NCBI GenBank assembly: GCA_942159475.1
Contig: OW804095.1
Span: 91,091,740-91,155,739, forward strand
Direction: 5' to 3'
DNA length: 64,000 nt
From: Sthenelais limicola
Lineage: Eukaryota; Annelida; Polychaeta; Phyllodocida; Sigalionidae
The notes beneath the pieces were generated by a model. The model had not been told where the DNA came from. It saw only the letters and a list, made by a program, of their open reading frames with translations, and made no database searches. Each line of letters begins with the position of its first letter. The first letter of the stretch is position 1. A program made the position numbers and the translations under genes. Shown here piece after piece: positions 1 to 11,478 of this stretch.

Positions 1-700
1 AGAGGGGGAAGTATGGGGAGAGAGGGTGGCCGTCCTACATGCAGAGGAGTGGGAGAATGAAGAAAGAGGTTGTAGGAATAGGAGAAGGGGAGGGGGAGGG
101 AAAGAAGAGGGGGGAAGAGAGGAGGGAGAGGATGTAGGGGAAGGGAGAGAAAGCGGGGAGGGGGATCATGAGGAAGAGGGGGGGGGCAATCGGAGATGGG
201 GTTGGGAGAGACAAACAGGTATGAAAGTCAGAGAAGAGGGGGAGGGAAAAGAGAGAGGGGGAAGTATGGGGAGAGAGGGTGACCGTCCAGAGGACGGGTA
301 CTTTGCTAGTCTTATATAAAGCTCAAGAAGGGTTTCTTTGTCATGCATGTTCGGGGAATCTGTGATCTCCCCAGCTGTTTTATGGTCTCTACAGGTCCGT
401 CAACCCTGTCTGGAGGACATTATATGTGGTTTGTGAAGGTATCTGGGGGAAAAATATGATTTTGAAGCCTTTTTTAAATTGGGATCTCCACACTCTATTT
501 ATAGCCTGGGAAAGCCCCTGTGAGATACTATGACATTTCCTACAAGCTATTACGTCACTTCCAGGGGGACCTGACTACATGCAGAGGAGTGTGAGAGTGA
601 AGAAGAGGGGTGGGAGAGGGTGGAGCTATTGGAGAGGGGGAAGGGATAGTAGTAATATATAAAATGAAATATAAAGGAAGTGTGAGACACTCCAGCAAGT
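1..700. repeat. GA-rich degenerate minisatellite
   Basis: The strand is strongly purine-rich (G and A runs) up to about 320 and again around 590-650. One block around 1-35 recurs around 250-290, and a second block with the core CATGCAGAGGAGTG recurs near 39 and 578. These are therefore duplicated copies of a larger unit, not simple sequence alone. The open frames here are low-complexity artefacts of the purine bias. No gene is supported. Confidence 0.6.
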
Positions 701-2055
701 CCTATTCAGCATCATTTTTGAGTTTTGAACCGTTTTGAATTTGAAAAAACGGGGTCAGTTGGTTGCATTCTCTTGAGCATTTTGTTTTGAGAGGATTATC
801 TCCATCAATCTACAAGGAATACTACTAGAAGGATTGCAAGTGTGTCTGTTAAAAGCTTCACGTTTGCAAGGAATCCTTTGTTAATCTACAGCTTCATTTG
901 TATTGCGATATAGAAGCCTTCGAACATCCGTGAGGGGATTCTGAGCAGGTGGTATTATGCCACAAGCACCAGCTGTATTGGGACGTCTCTCATGCAGTAA
1001 TGTCTTGCACAATGCTTCCACTATTACCAATGATTTCATAATTTATGTGGCCGAGATCTCACAGGGCCTGAGGCATGCTCAAAATCCAGGCTCACCCCAT
1101 CTCGGTTCTCAAGAGCAACATGTAGCTGCAAATGTTTGTAAAGACGCCCTGGGGCTGTTCCTAATGTCCATGAAAGGATATAAGTGCATGGGCCGGAGAG
1201 CAGTAACTGTGTCTGCATCCTGGCCAAATGCGTAGACATAAATATTGTCAGTGCTTGACGGTAGGAGCAAAAGGACAGATCACTTCCTTCTGCCAAATCT
1301 GAAGTAGTTATTTTATTGTCTGTCAAAGGTGTTTGTCTATCTATAAATTAGTTCCCTGATGAATGATATATTAAGAAAAGACAAAGTCTTTAGCCGATCG
1401 AAAAAATGTGTAAAAATCCAAGAACAGCACGTTTTCTTTCTGTCATCAACTGTGGATACTGCAGTGTATTCAGATGTGTATTCAAATAGCTCCAATGCAG
1501 ACTCAGAATTTTGGGAGGATCATGACGGAGGATGATTTCAGATGAAGACCCTTTCAAACCAAGGGCAATATATAGGCTACCAAAGAGATCGCCTGAGGTC
1601 ACTTATGTGTTTATTATACCATTTTCCAATATTTAAGCTGAAAGAATAGTGAAAAATCTAAAAAGGTTTGTGTAGCCTAAATGTCGACCCTCGGCAGCTC
1701 AGTGATCCCTCCCATCTTACCCTCTGTCTACATCTGCATGCACAAATCCTTACCGTATCAATGCATGGTGATTTGCTTTGATTACACTGCAGAATGCAGT
1801 TCTATCATCGCCCACACTTAATTTCACAAATATTTCTAATACTATTACGTATTAATATCTAGATTCTTCTATTGAGCTAAATCTTGCTGCTTTGATTTGT
1901 CTAATTTCTCTAATTGACTCCTGGGGACGTTGTGTTGTTAACCTGAAGATGACGTCATGAAGTTTCTGTATGATCACTGGTGTACTTGTACCGGTCCCTG
2001 TCCCTATCCCGCTCCCACACCCTCTCCCTTTCACTGCAACCACTTCGCTATGTCA
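701..2055. other. No recognisable gene
   Basis: A 92-codon plus-strand frame (957-1235) and 96- and 70-codon minus-strand frames (1036-1326, 1390-1602) are present. None shows a motif or family resemblance that I recognise. The overlapping 957-1326 frames have less biased composition than their surroundings and could be remnants of a coding exon, but there is nothing to support a product. Confidence 0.4.
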
Positions 2056-2142
2056 TACACAAGACTGGGACGGGCGAAAAACCCCATAAGGGGACATGTA
2101 GTTCCCCAGTATAAATAAAATCTTTAAAAAAAAAATGTATTA
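2056..2142 (+). mobile_element. LINE 3' tail fragment
   Basis: A short retroposed end with a CCCC-ATAA-GGGG hairpin, then TATAAATAAAATCTTT and an A-run. The same layout (CCCC hairpin, TAAATAAAATCTTT, A-run) is the 3' end of the minus-strand LINE at 4013-7470, read on its own strand. This is therefore probably a severely 5'-truncated copy of a related LINE. The left boundary is approximate. Confidence 0.55.
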
Positions 2143-3114
2143 AAAGCAACCGCTACTATCTAGTGGAAAATGAAAATGAATGTCATTTTTTCTGAAACTT
2201 CGGGATTTGAAACTTCGGGATTATATTTACTATTTACATTTACTCAATTTAAGTAAAGTTAACAGTTTTGGAGAGAGTATTATTTGCCCAATAATTGTAT
2301 GCCTCTTTTTCATAGAATGCATGATTATTTTTATTCCGAAAACCACAAATCTCTGATGCAAATTTTTAATTAGAATCTCGAAAAAACCCAGAATCTCGGG
2401 GGAAAAAAACTATTTTATTTTTTCCCAAGCAAAAAAAGGGTCACGTTTCTGAATTATTGAGCTGTATGGATATAGCCTGTCATTATGTTGGGTTACCATG
2501 CGGTGCTCTTCAGAAAATTTACTGGCAGCCTAGTGCTTACTATTCTGATGCCGATACTGTATGTCTGTGGCGAGTGATGGGTGCTTTGTTCGTCTACCCC
2601 CGATATTATAGGCAGATTTCATCCGTATATTTGAATTATTTATGTATTTTATGTGATTTGTCTGAAATGAAATATGAAACAATTGTTTCAATGCCATAAA
2701 TACACATACTTGTATGTGATATTCCCTCAATAGTTGCATTCATTACAACAAACCCGATAACGGTATGAAAAACTACTGCAAAATTGTATTTTTATATTCA
2801 TGTTTGCTAAGATTATCAGGCGATAGAAATAAGTAGTGTGCTTTGTGAGAATATTTGTTCTGGCTTTGCGCCAAGGGACCTTGCGGGTTCCCTGCACCTC
2901 GCTGCTAGCTCACAACTATAAGCCAATAGCACGGACGTTGGAGAGAGAACGGTATGACTCGTACAGTATAGAAGTCAATGGGAAATGTGACAACAAGTGC
3001 TGTATTGGGTACTTTGTTGGCAAATAAGAATTTTGCGATGATATATCAGTGTGATGGTTATGTTTATTTCTTTTCTTATACCTTATAGGAGATCCAGTAT
3101 AATATTCTCGGGAG
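2143..3114. other. No recognisable gene
   Basis: AT-rich sequence with scattered short frames (for example 2457-2699 plus and 2916-3407 minus) that have no recognisable motif. It precedes the degraded accessory-gene relative starting at about 3115 and may include its leader. Confidence 0.35.
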
Positions 3115-4012
3115 ATGAGTGCTGCAGAGAAAATGCAAACAGAGACAGTTAGTGCTGATATGTCGAAAGACAATAATAATAGCCATAAAAATGGTGCCAA
3201 CAATACCAATGTTGAAAGACAATAACCATAGCCATAAAACTGGTAACAATAGTAATAATAGCCAGTTTTCTGGCAGTTCTGATAGTAAAGGTGCTGTTCC
3301 CAAGCATCATAGCTGTGGAAGGGGCGATTCAAAAAGATTGGGTGAGAAACGTAGGTTTCGCACAAGAACAAATGGCTTAAAGAACTGGTCACAACGAGAG
3401 GACACAAATCTAGCTCCCATCCTATGTAGCAAATCGGATGGTTATACCAATATTATCGAAACAAATGATGATCATCATATATCAATATATTAAACTGTAT
3501 TTGACAAACTATGTCAGCCAGAAAGGACATTACCAGATTGTGGGTTGTCGGTCAACACCAAGACATAAAGCTAAAAATGGCTCTCAGCATCTTCGTTGAT
3601 GGGATGAGATGCCCATTTAGCTGTTGCCAAAGCACTACCTTGAACCCTGCTGGTGTGAAGGTATTTAATAGCAGATTATCTTTTATCCGACACATGACAG
3701 AGGAGCATACTCCCCTAACAATGGATTGGAGATGTCCGAAAAGGTTGTGTAATAAAATCTTTGACAGAAGAGCAGACCTGGCCCAGCATTTAAAAGATCC
3801 AGAGTGACACCATGGTTTCAATCAGAAGGATATAGACTCCATTATGGAGAAGCTGGGTGAGAGAGATATACAGCCAAATCCATATTTTCACCAAACTATA
3901 GTGGTCTCTAGAACCACCTGGAAATGTATGACAGATGCTGCTGCCGATGAAAATTATAGAGGATCATCCTCAACTATATCTACCCCAGAGAGCAAGAAAG
4001 TGAAATATGTTT
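3115..4012 (+). pseudogene. Degraded relative of the gypsy accessory zinc-finger ORF, part 1
   Basis: The frame at 3511-3807 carries RCPF, a CC pair, NPAGV, an RH...EEH segment, CP...C, DRR and L..H. They occur in the same order and similar spacing as the zinc-finger block of the 716-codon ORF at 25046-27196 (RCPF, C, NPDGV, RH...EEH, CP...C, DRR, L..H). Upstream (3115-3490) are Asn/Ser-rich segments in shifting frames, and downstream (to about 4012) the similarity continues weakly. A LINE at 4013-7470 interrupts the gene. Frameshifts and stops make it a pseudogene. No gag-pol or LTR lies beside it, so it may come from a lost element copy or from an independent gene family. Confidence 0.55.
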
Positions 4013-7000
4013 TTTTTTAAAGATTTTATTTACACTTGGTTTCACAACTCCCCTTTTCGGGGTTAGTTCTGTTGGGCCAAGTTGGCGAGATGTATTTTAC
4101 AGTGCATTCTGTGTACAGTTGATTAAAAATTATTATACATTTCTAGTGAATTGTTTTATGTCAGATTTTTTCAATATCTCGAGTCTTTAATTTTAGACAG
4201 AGGTGGTAGAATAAAAATAAAAAATAGAATATATCTTTATATATAAAAGATATTAGATAAAGGATAAAATGAAATCAATTGATAATTTCCTTTCACTGTG
4301 CCACTCAGACATTGCAATGTGGAGTGTTAGTGATCAGATTTGAAGTGTTTTAGGATATAAAAGACAGATAAACATTTGCCACTCAGACTCATTATGGTGG
4401 AGTGTTATGCTTCTGTTTCTGATTCGATGGTAAAAGATTATATACAATGTGGTATCTTGGGGTATGTGGATATCGAAAAGAAGGATTTGGCCATAAAGAT
4501 AAACTGGAGAGAAAAAAATAAATAAATAGATTTTTGTAGATTATTTTCTATTTTGTATTTTGTATAGTGATAATCTAACAGTGATTTTTTGTTTTTAGTT
4601 TATTCTAGAAATAGGCTATTTATCCATTCTTTTTGGTTAGATTTTAGTGTTTCTATAGTGCCAATATTTCTTTGTCTGGGCGTTAATTCATTCCATGCAG
4701 TTGCACATTTTACCTGCACAGAGTTTCCACCCAATTTTGATTTGTACCTAGGAATTTTCAGGATTGGTCCATCATTTTGTCTGGTATCCCTATTTTGTGT
4801 ATTTGTATAGAAAGGATTTGATTTTCTTTTAAAAGCTAGAAATCTTAGATGTGTTATTCTTCTATTAAAAAGTAGAGGAATTTTGGCTGTATTATGTAAT
4901 TGATTTATCTGAGTATCATATGGCATATTTAGGATTAATCTTAAGGCTCTATTTTGAAGTTTCTGTAGTTTGTCAATGGAGGGTCTATGTGTGTTGTGTA
5001 TTATTATATCTCCATAGTCAAAAAAGGGTAGTATTTTTGTTTTGTAAATTCTTGTGGCTGTGTTTATATTTATGTATTTTCTGATCCTGTGAAGTTGATA
5101 AATTTTGTGAGAAATAGTTTTGATAGAGTGTTGTAATTGCGCTTGGAAATTTAATTTGTGATCTATTAGGAATCCTAGGTACTTATATGTGTTTGTATGC
5201 TCCAAAGGATTGTTATGGTATTTTATGCTTTTATTTTCAATTTTTGTTAAAATATTTCTAGATCTTGATAGGAACATGGTGTTGGATTTTTTTGAATTTA
5301 CTAAAAATAAGTTGTTGGTACACCATAGTTGTAGATTGTCGATTGCTTTCTGCATTTCAGCATAGATAAGGTCAAGATTTTTACCATGTATATATAAAAT
5401 AGTATCGTCAGCATAAAGAGATAAATTACAATTTGGAATATATGTTTTTAGATCATTAATGAAGATTATAAACATCAATGGCCCTAGTATGGACCCTTGT
5501 GGTACTCCTGCTTTTGTGTCTAGTTCCTGAGAGGTGATGCTATTAACTGTTACTTTCTGTTTCCTGCTTTCTAAGTATGATTTACACCATTTTAATAATT
5601 TGCCTTTAATCCCTATATGTTCTAATTTTTTTAATAAAATTTCGTGGTTTACAAGATCAAAAGCTTTCCTAAAATCTATGAAGGATATTAATGTGTCAGT
5701 GTGATTATCTAATTGCCAAAGTATATTGTCTGTTACTATTGTGAGAGCTTCAATTGTTGACTTTCCAGGCCTAAAACCGAACTGTTCAGGATTTAATATG
5801 TTAAAATTTTCTAAATATTCGTAAATTCTTATATGGATGATTTTTTCAATTATTTTGCTTGGGGTCGGAAGTAAGGAGATTGGTCTATAGTTGTTAATTT
5901 TATTTCTGTCACCCCCCTTAAAAAGAGGGATCACATTTGCAATTTTCCATGATGCAGGAAAAGTATTTGTAATAAAAGAGAGGTTCAGACAGTGAGTAAA
6001 TTCTTTATAAAGGGCTATGAGGGCTGATTTTAAAATTTTTGTTGGGATGTTTTCAATTGATGAAGCTTTGTTTTGATTTAATTCTTTCAGTAGAGTTAAC
6101 ACCTCATTTTCATTGGTTAGTATATTTTCAATGGAATTTTCGCTTGGGGCAGTAGTTGGAATCCAATTTTGTACTAAATTTTGTGTTAAATTAGATGCAA
6201 TGTTGACAAAATAATTATTTATGAATTCTGGAAGGTCTTGGTTATCAATAACTTGATCATTCGAATCTGTTAGATGTATTGAATTTTCTTTGCTCTTGGT
6301 CGGTGCCAGGGTATTTATTATTTCCCAAAACTTTTTTTGATCTTTGTAGTTGTCATCTAGTTGTTGAGTTATAAAATCTTTTTTGGCATTTTTAAGAGCT
6401 TTTGCTGAGTCTCTTCTGGCTGCTTTTGCTAATTCCCAGTCTCTTTGGTTTTTAGATTTAACAGCTTTTTTTCTTAATCTATTTTTAGTATTAATTGAGT
6501 CGATTATTTCCTGTGTAATCCATGGGTCATTTGAGATTCTAATTTTGATTTGTTTTATAGGGGCTAGTTTATTAAGTACTAGATTTATTCTATATAATAT
6601 CAGGTTCCAGGCTTCTTCACATTGTGTAATATCAAAGAAGTTTTCCCAATTGAAGCTGTTTACTAGTATTTCTTTAAAATTCCCTAAGTTTATATTCTTA
6701 ATAGATCTCCCTTTTTTGATTATTGACTTTGGTTTGGCTGTAGATTTCTTTCTTATTACATAGGTTAGTTCATGATCACTTAATGCAATGTTTATTACCC
6801 CTGCTTCGTTTATTATCTCAGAATTTGAATATATGTGATCTATAAGTGTGCCTGTTAGGGCCTGATTTTCATTAATGTGAAAGCGTGTAGGTGATTTAAT
6901 ATGCTGAGTTAGATTCAGGTTGACTTCGAATTCTTTCATATCTTTTTTGAGTTTGCTTTTGGGATCTAAAAGGTTAATATTAAAATCCCCAATCAGAAAG

Positions 7001-7470
7001 ATTTCATTCTTTTTGTTGGATAATATTTCCTCAGCTTTGGTATTTATATAGTTCATAAATATTTCCTGATTCGCCTTTGGGGGCTTATATAAGCAGCCAA
7101 TATAAATAGGTCTCGTATAGTTCATGTTAATCCTTATCCATATGCATTCACAGTCTTTACTGCTGATATTCATATTGGGTTGGGTTGTATAATTAATGTC
7201 TGAGGATATATATAATGCTACTCCTCCACCCTTTTTGGGTTCATTTTTATTTTCTTCTAACCAAGTTCTATCTACTCTTTCGATATTGTAATTAATGATT
7301 TCGATTTCATGGTTTTCTATGTTCTTATGTAGCCATGATTCTGAGATGCCAATAATTTTAGGTGATAGTTTAGATAATTCAGTTTTAAAAAGGTCAAATT
7401 TTCCATAAAGACTTTGGGTATTTATGTGCACAATAGAGAAACCTTTTTTATTTATCATCTCAGGAGTATG
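4013..7470 (-). mobile_element. Non-LTR retrotransposon (LINE), minus strand
   Basis: On its own strand it has one long endonuclease/RT ORF (7458-4600), a roughly 580-bp 3' UTR and a terminal A-run, which appears as a T-run at 4013-4019 on the plus strand. The 3' UTR ends with a CCCC-GAAA-GGGG hairpin and TAAATAAAATCTTT before the A-run. No first ORF is visible upstream, so the copy is probably 5'-truncated or the family is single-ORF. It splits the accessory-gene relative at 3115-8141. A clean target duplication could not be fixed. Confidence 0.85.
4600..7458 (-). CDS. LINE polyprotein: APE endonuclease and reverse transcriptase
   Basis: A 952-codon intact frame. The N-terminal ~230 residues form an apurinic-type endonuclease: HINTQSL near the start, GISESWL, LIGDFNINL, and SDHELTYV toward its end. 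Residues ~480-760 are the reverse transcriptase, with NYRPISLLP, FGFRPGKST, FIDFRKAFDLV, AGVPQGSILGPLMF and the catalytic LYADDT. The C-terminal part (LQKLQNRALRLIL...) is typical of the CR1/L2/Jockey group; the exact clade needs a tree. It would nick genomic DNA and reverse transcribe its RNA by target-primed reverse transcription. No stop or frameshift is seen, so this copy is young or still competent. Confidence 0.9.
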   Translation of the reverse strand: MINKKGFSIVHINTQSLYGKFDLFKTELSKLSPKIIGISESWLHKNIENHEIEIINYNIERVDRTWLEENKNEPKKGGGVALYISSDINYTTQPNMNISSKDCECIWIRINMNYTRPIYIGCLYKPPKANQEIFMNYINTKAEEILSNKKNEIFLIGDFNINLLDPKSKLKKDMKEFEVNLNLTQHIKSPTRFHINENQALTGTLIDHIYSNSEIINEAGVINIALSDHELTYVIRKKSTAKPKSIIKKGRSIKNINLGNFKEILVNSFNWENFFDITQCEEAWNLILYRINLVLNKLAPIKQIKIRISNDPWITQEIIDSINTKNRLRKKAVKSKNQRDWELAKAARRDSAKALKNAKKDFITQQLDDNYKDQKKFWEIINTLAPTKSKENSIHLTDSNDQVIDNQDLPEFINNYFVNIASNLTQNLVQNWIPTTAPSENSIENILTNENEVLTLLKELNQNKASSIENIPTKILKSALIALYKEFTHCLNLSFITNTFPASWKIANVIPLFKGGDRNKINNYRPISLLPTPSKIIEKIIHIRIYEYLENFNILNPEQFGFRPGKSTIEALTIVTDNILWQLDNHTDTLISFIDFRKAFDLVNHEILLKKLEHIGIKGKLLKWCKSYLESRKQKVTVNSITSQELDTKAGVPQGSILGPLMFIIFINDLKTYIPNCNLSLYADDTILYIHGKNLDLIYAEMQKAIDNLQLWCTNNLFLVNSKKSNTMFLSRSRNILTKIENKSIKYHNNPLEHTNTYKYLGFLIDHKLNFQAQLQHSIKTISHKIYQLHRIRKYININTATRIYKTKILPFFDYGDIIIHNTHRPSIDKLQKLQNRALRLILNMPYDTQINQLHNTAKIPLLFNRRITHLRFLAFKRKSNPFYTNTQNRDTRQNDGPILKIPRYKSKLGGNSVQVKCATAWNELTPRQRNIGTIETLKSNQKEWINSLFLE

Positions 7471-8141
7471 AAATCGACAGAAATAGGTAGGGAAAAAGAA
7501 CTATAATATACCCTATAGCAGATTACTGCAATGGGTTATTATGGGGAGAGAAGGGGGGGGGGGGATGCTCCTATGCCAACCTTCAACCCTTGGGAGAAAG
7601 CAGATGTTTCCAGTTGAGATTATTCATCAAGGATTAACATTACTGGCCCTATACTATTTAGCAAATATAATAGAGACAGAGTTTCTGAAGGGGCTCTAAC
7701 GGAAGTGAGAGACATCTATAATGATGCTGTGTATGCATATGCTGGAGCTGTAGACAAGGAGAAAGAAAGGCATGAGGGTGCCTTGGACAAAATCCATTGG
7801 GAATTTATTGCAAAATTAAAAAGGATAATCGATCCTTTAGACAATATTAGGAAACTTTTAGATATGCAAGAGGAAAGGGGTTCCTGTTGAAAACATTGGA
7901 GGAGACAATGAACCTCAACGACCAACTACAGATGCGAGTATTGGACTTGGAGAATAAAAATAGGCAGCTAGCTGAGGAGATGGTAAAGGTGAAGACAGAT
8001 CTAGCCAAGGCCTCAACTAACATCCAAGCCAGAACAAGTCCTGGGAAGAATGTGAAGCCCAGAATAACTCTAGAAATGATTCGGGCTAAAAACGCTACCA
8101 AACAATGGCAACTTCCCACCAATACCAGATTGAGTGTTTGA
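7471..8141 (+). pseudogene. Degraded relative of the gypsy accessory ORF, part 2 (coiled coil)
   Basis: Two adjoining frames (7705-7890 and 7887-8141), shifted by one frame, encode helical charged sequence ending in a leucine-heptad coiled coil (NDQLQMRVLDLENKNRQL) and a basic tail. The order matches the coiled-coil half of the ORF at 25046-27196 (DLQDQLRFYKEEDNRSREV, then a basic tail). I read it as the downstream continuation of the 3115-4012 pseudogene beyond the LINE. Coiled-coil similarity alone is weak; the position in the same broken gene is the main support. Confidence 0.4.
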
Positions 8142-8144
8142 ATC

Positions 8145-9108
8145 ACTAGACGACTTGCCGCCAGACATATTCTGAGCTAAGGTACCTAAGGAATGTACCA
8201 TCTTATCCATTGTTGCCTGCTGCTGCAAAAAATGACGTTCTTGTACCTTCATGAATTCCTTCATAGTTGGCTTGGTGACAACCTCTACTTCCAAGTTTGT
8301 TTTTTTTCTGTTTTTTTTTGTTTTTTTTTATTTAACATATTTATACAGCCATAAGTGATAAGGATATACAAGGCTCACGGGGGCTATTATTTAGCATTGT
8401 CCATGATTTTCCGCCAGGGGCTGTTAGGTGCAGTCCTACTACTATAGAAGGAAAGGAGTGGTGCATAAGTAAAGGTAAGGTAAGGCTCTCTTAAGTGACT
8501 CGGTTTTTGGTCTTGGCAGAGGAAATTTCGTTGTGAGAAAGACCTTTTTTGTCGCCAGGATGGGTTAACAGGCTTGTGGGAGAGTTGTGCTTGGGACCTG
8601 CTATGCATAATTCCCAGAATGAGGTGGTCTCTACGGTCTTGTAGGGGTAGTAGCCCCAGGGATGACCTTATTCCGGACACGCTGTCAAACTTCCCAGCAT
8701 GCGAAATAATGCGAATAGCCCTGTTCTGAAGTCTTTCTAGCTTATCTAGGTTTTGTTGGGTAGCAAATTGATAAAAGGCTGAATTGTAGTCAAAATGTGT
8801 GTTATCATGGTTTTATAGATTTGGATTTCTGATTTTTGAGAAGGTGTGGATTTTATAATTTACAGTTTTGATTACCTTGTTTACCTGGGCTTGGCAGTTT
8901 AATCTAGAATCGAGTACCGTCCCTAGGTAGGCGTAATTGGGTACTTCATTGGGTACTTCAAGTTGTCATCAGGAATTTCATCCAAATGATTCAAATACTC
9001 GGTAGGATCGATACTATGCTCCTTACAATAGGCAACAGCTGCTTTAGCATATATATGCAAACTGTCTTTCCACAAGGCTTTTTGTGAGCCCGCTCGCAAC
9101 CAGAACAT
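8145..9108 (-). pseudogene. Gag-like helical gene fragment split by a LINE
   Basis: Two minus-strand frames flank the LINE fragment at 8299-8937: an upstream one (9108 to about 8955, with AVAYCKEHSIDPTEYLNHLD) and a downstream one (8294 to 8150, with FMKVQERHFLQQQATMDKM). The junction flanks share a near-match ACTTC(C)AAGTT, a plausible imperfect target duplication, which suggests the two were once contiguous. The helical, Gln-rich character recalls retroelement Gag proteins, but I recognise no diagnostic motif. Product unknown. Confidence 0.35.
8299..8937 (-). mobile_element. 5'-truncated LINE fragment, minus strand
   Basis: Read on the minus strand it encodes the end of a LINE RT ORF, including LDKLERLQNRAIRIISHAG and SSLGLLPLQDRRD, which resembles the thumb/C-terminal region of the LINE at 4600-7458 (LQKLQNRALRLIL). 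A short 3' UTR with a CCCCCGTGAG stem-like element follows, then an A-run (T-run at 8299-8330 on the plus strand). A stop and frameshifts show that it is dead. Confidence 0.7.
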
Positions 9109-9571
9109 TGAGGCATTTTACTATTTCCCAATGCAACCCACAAAAAACAACAAGCATGTGTATTAGGGTTGATGGCTCAGACAGTACTGGAGAGTGACAG
9201 CATGTAACCATATAGATCACATATTTAGAGAAAATGGAATTTGTATATTATATTATTCTATTGAGCTAAAAGAAAAGACAGCTGAACTTACATGTAGATA
9301 TTGTTGTATTCTGTATCTTGAATTTGTCTTGACAAGACTACGAATTCATGACAATTTTCGTCCTTAGTTGGGGTTGATGACCGTTTGATGGTCAGAATTA
9401 TTAAAATATCCAGCAGTCAGTTTGATGGTAATGAAGATTTTGATGGCCATGAAGGTTTTTGAAGTACAGTAAATAATCCAAATCTTAAGATAAGTCAGTA
9501 CAGGTAGTAGATATTTTTCATTCAATTGACCAGGCAAGTAGAATTTAACAAGTGTTAGTGAAAAACGCATG
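9109..9571. other. No recognisable gene
   Basis: AT-rich sequence with no coding motif or repeat that I can identify. It ends at the left terminus of element B. Confidence 0.4.
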
Positions 9572-11478
9572 TGGCCAATTCCACCAATTTGACAACATTT
9601 GGCCCCCAACCGTGGAAAGGGGTAAAATGGGCTTAAATCAAGTTAATTATCATTAATTTGAAATTTTTTTTGAGTGGATGGTTCTACCAACCTGTGGAAC
9701 CACATTTTTTTTTTTTATTTCAAAATCCCATTTTGGTGGCAAAAATCGGTTTTTTTAAGTGCCAATAGTCCGTGGAATTGCTAAATTTCTAAGTAATCTT
9801 CAAAATTGAAATTTTTTTTATATGTTGTGCTAGGCAGTTACGTGAATATGATCTGTGTAAAAAAAAATGCAAAAAAAATATTTTTTGGCCAAAAGCCATC
9901 AAAATAATAAAAAAAAAAAATGTGGGTACCCCTGTTGAAGATTAACGACATCCCTGTCACATAAGGTGGAATTTAGAAAAAAAAAAAAAATGAAAATTAT
10001 TCAATAATCACAAATAATGATAGAACTAACAGGATTTGATATGTAATGAACATTAACAGTATTGGTTAAAGTTTTTCTTGGACCCTAGCAGACAAAATGC
10101 ATGCTGCCAGCCTCACGTGGGAACCCAGGGTGATGATGATTAATGACATCCCTAGATTAACGATTTTATGGTTTTTTGGGGAAGCAATTTAATAATGAAC
10201 TTTAAATTTGATATTTATTATTAATTATGAGTAATATCAGTCTATAAATATCAATACTTAGAATTTCCGACTAGGTTTTACATGCTTATTACAGGAAAAT
10301 AGGGTTTTGAAGATTAACGACATATGTGAAGATTAACGACATATATGTGAAGATTAACGACATATAAATGTGATGTGTCACAGGAAAATGAGTGACAATT
10401 ACTTGTGCGTAACGTTCGTAGATGGGGAACTATTCACAGTAGAAATGTATGTTATACACCAAACAAACCGAATGTCAGCATTACTATGAATTTTGAATTA
10501 TTAAAATCGGATGAGAATTGATGAGGTTATGGCTCTGAAAAATGCATCTTTATTTTTAAAAATGATAAAAAATATGCATAGGTCACAATAATTGATGGAA
10601 TATCTGTAAATAATACTCGCCATGCAAGGTTTGTGGAAAAAGAACTATTTTAGCTAGAAAGATATATTATACATCAATCAAACTGCAAGAATGTCAGCAT
10701 TATGGTGAATTTTAAGTTAATTTTAATGACCCATGATTAATAACTAAGTAATGTGTAAGCTTACAGAGCAGACAGCTAAAAGCTCTAAAATTGCTATTTT
10801 TTCATGATTTTATGTCGTTAATCTTCATTTGCCCCCCATAGCAATGTCTGTATATGAGACTATCCTGAAATTAATATATTGTATTTATAACATTTAAAAT
10901 TAATATATTATGAAGTTTTAAGACACAAGTGCTTACTGGAATAAAACATTAGTGTCTGGTAAGATGTTATCACTTTTCAAATCTAATGGTTTTCTACTCT
11001 ATTCATATTTATATTTTTGTTACTTTTTTGGGCTCTGCACAGAAGTGAGGCAGAAAATATATCCTTGTTTCCAGGCTCAATTTGTGACAGATTTTATACT
11101 TTAACTGTCATTGTTCCTTATATATTAATTTCGCAGTCTATTCCTACACAAATTATATGATATGGTGCTAAATAAAATGAAAATATTAACTTTACTAGCA
11201 TTTTATGTTCTTATTCACATGATATGTCGTTAATCTTCATGCTGTTTTTGGCCCTTTTTCCATATATTTGGGAGCTATTTTCCGACCCCCCTGTAAAAAA
11301 ATTACTAATAATCAGAATGGTTCCATACTTCCATACTTCCATACTTCCATACAGTTCAATACACATATATGTAAGGTTCATAAAAAATAACAACTCATCT
11401 GAATAATGCTAGATTTTATTTCGGGGTTCTGAGGGGGGTCTAGGGGCCCAAATGTTGTCAAATTGGTGGAAATGGCCA
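9572..11478. mobile_element. Element B: non-autonomous TIR element with GATTAACGACAT words
   Basis: The termini are inverted repeats: the left begins TGGCCAATTCCACCAATTT, continues GACAACATTTGG and runs into C-rich sequence; the right, reverse-complemented, begins TGGCCATTTCCACCAATTT and continues the same way. The flanking dinucleotide is TG on both sides, so a 2-bp target duplication is possible. The interior is very AT-rich with no credible ORF, a fourfold CTTCCATA-type micro-repeat near 11322-11354, and multiple copies of one word (separate entry). The terminus resembles elements A and C in this window. No transposase is encoded. Confidence 0.75.
9937..11240. repeat. Word array of element B (GAAGATTAACGACAT)
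   Basis: Copies lie at about 9937, 10136 (one mismatch), 10309, 10328 and 10349 in forward orientation, then at about 10811 and 11223 in reverse complement. A partial copy AGATTAACGA is at 10153. Three central copies are spaced 19-21 bp apart; the others are 150-460 bp apart. Orientation flips between the left and right halves, as subterminal binding sites often do. Confidence 0.8.

Noticed and set aside
26..348. Glu/Gly/Arg-rich and Pro/Ser-rich open frames at the left edge
   Set aside because: Artefacts of purine-rich repeats; no protein-like pattern.
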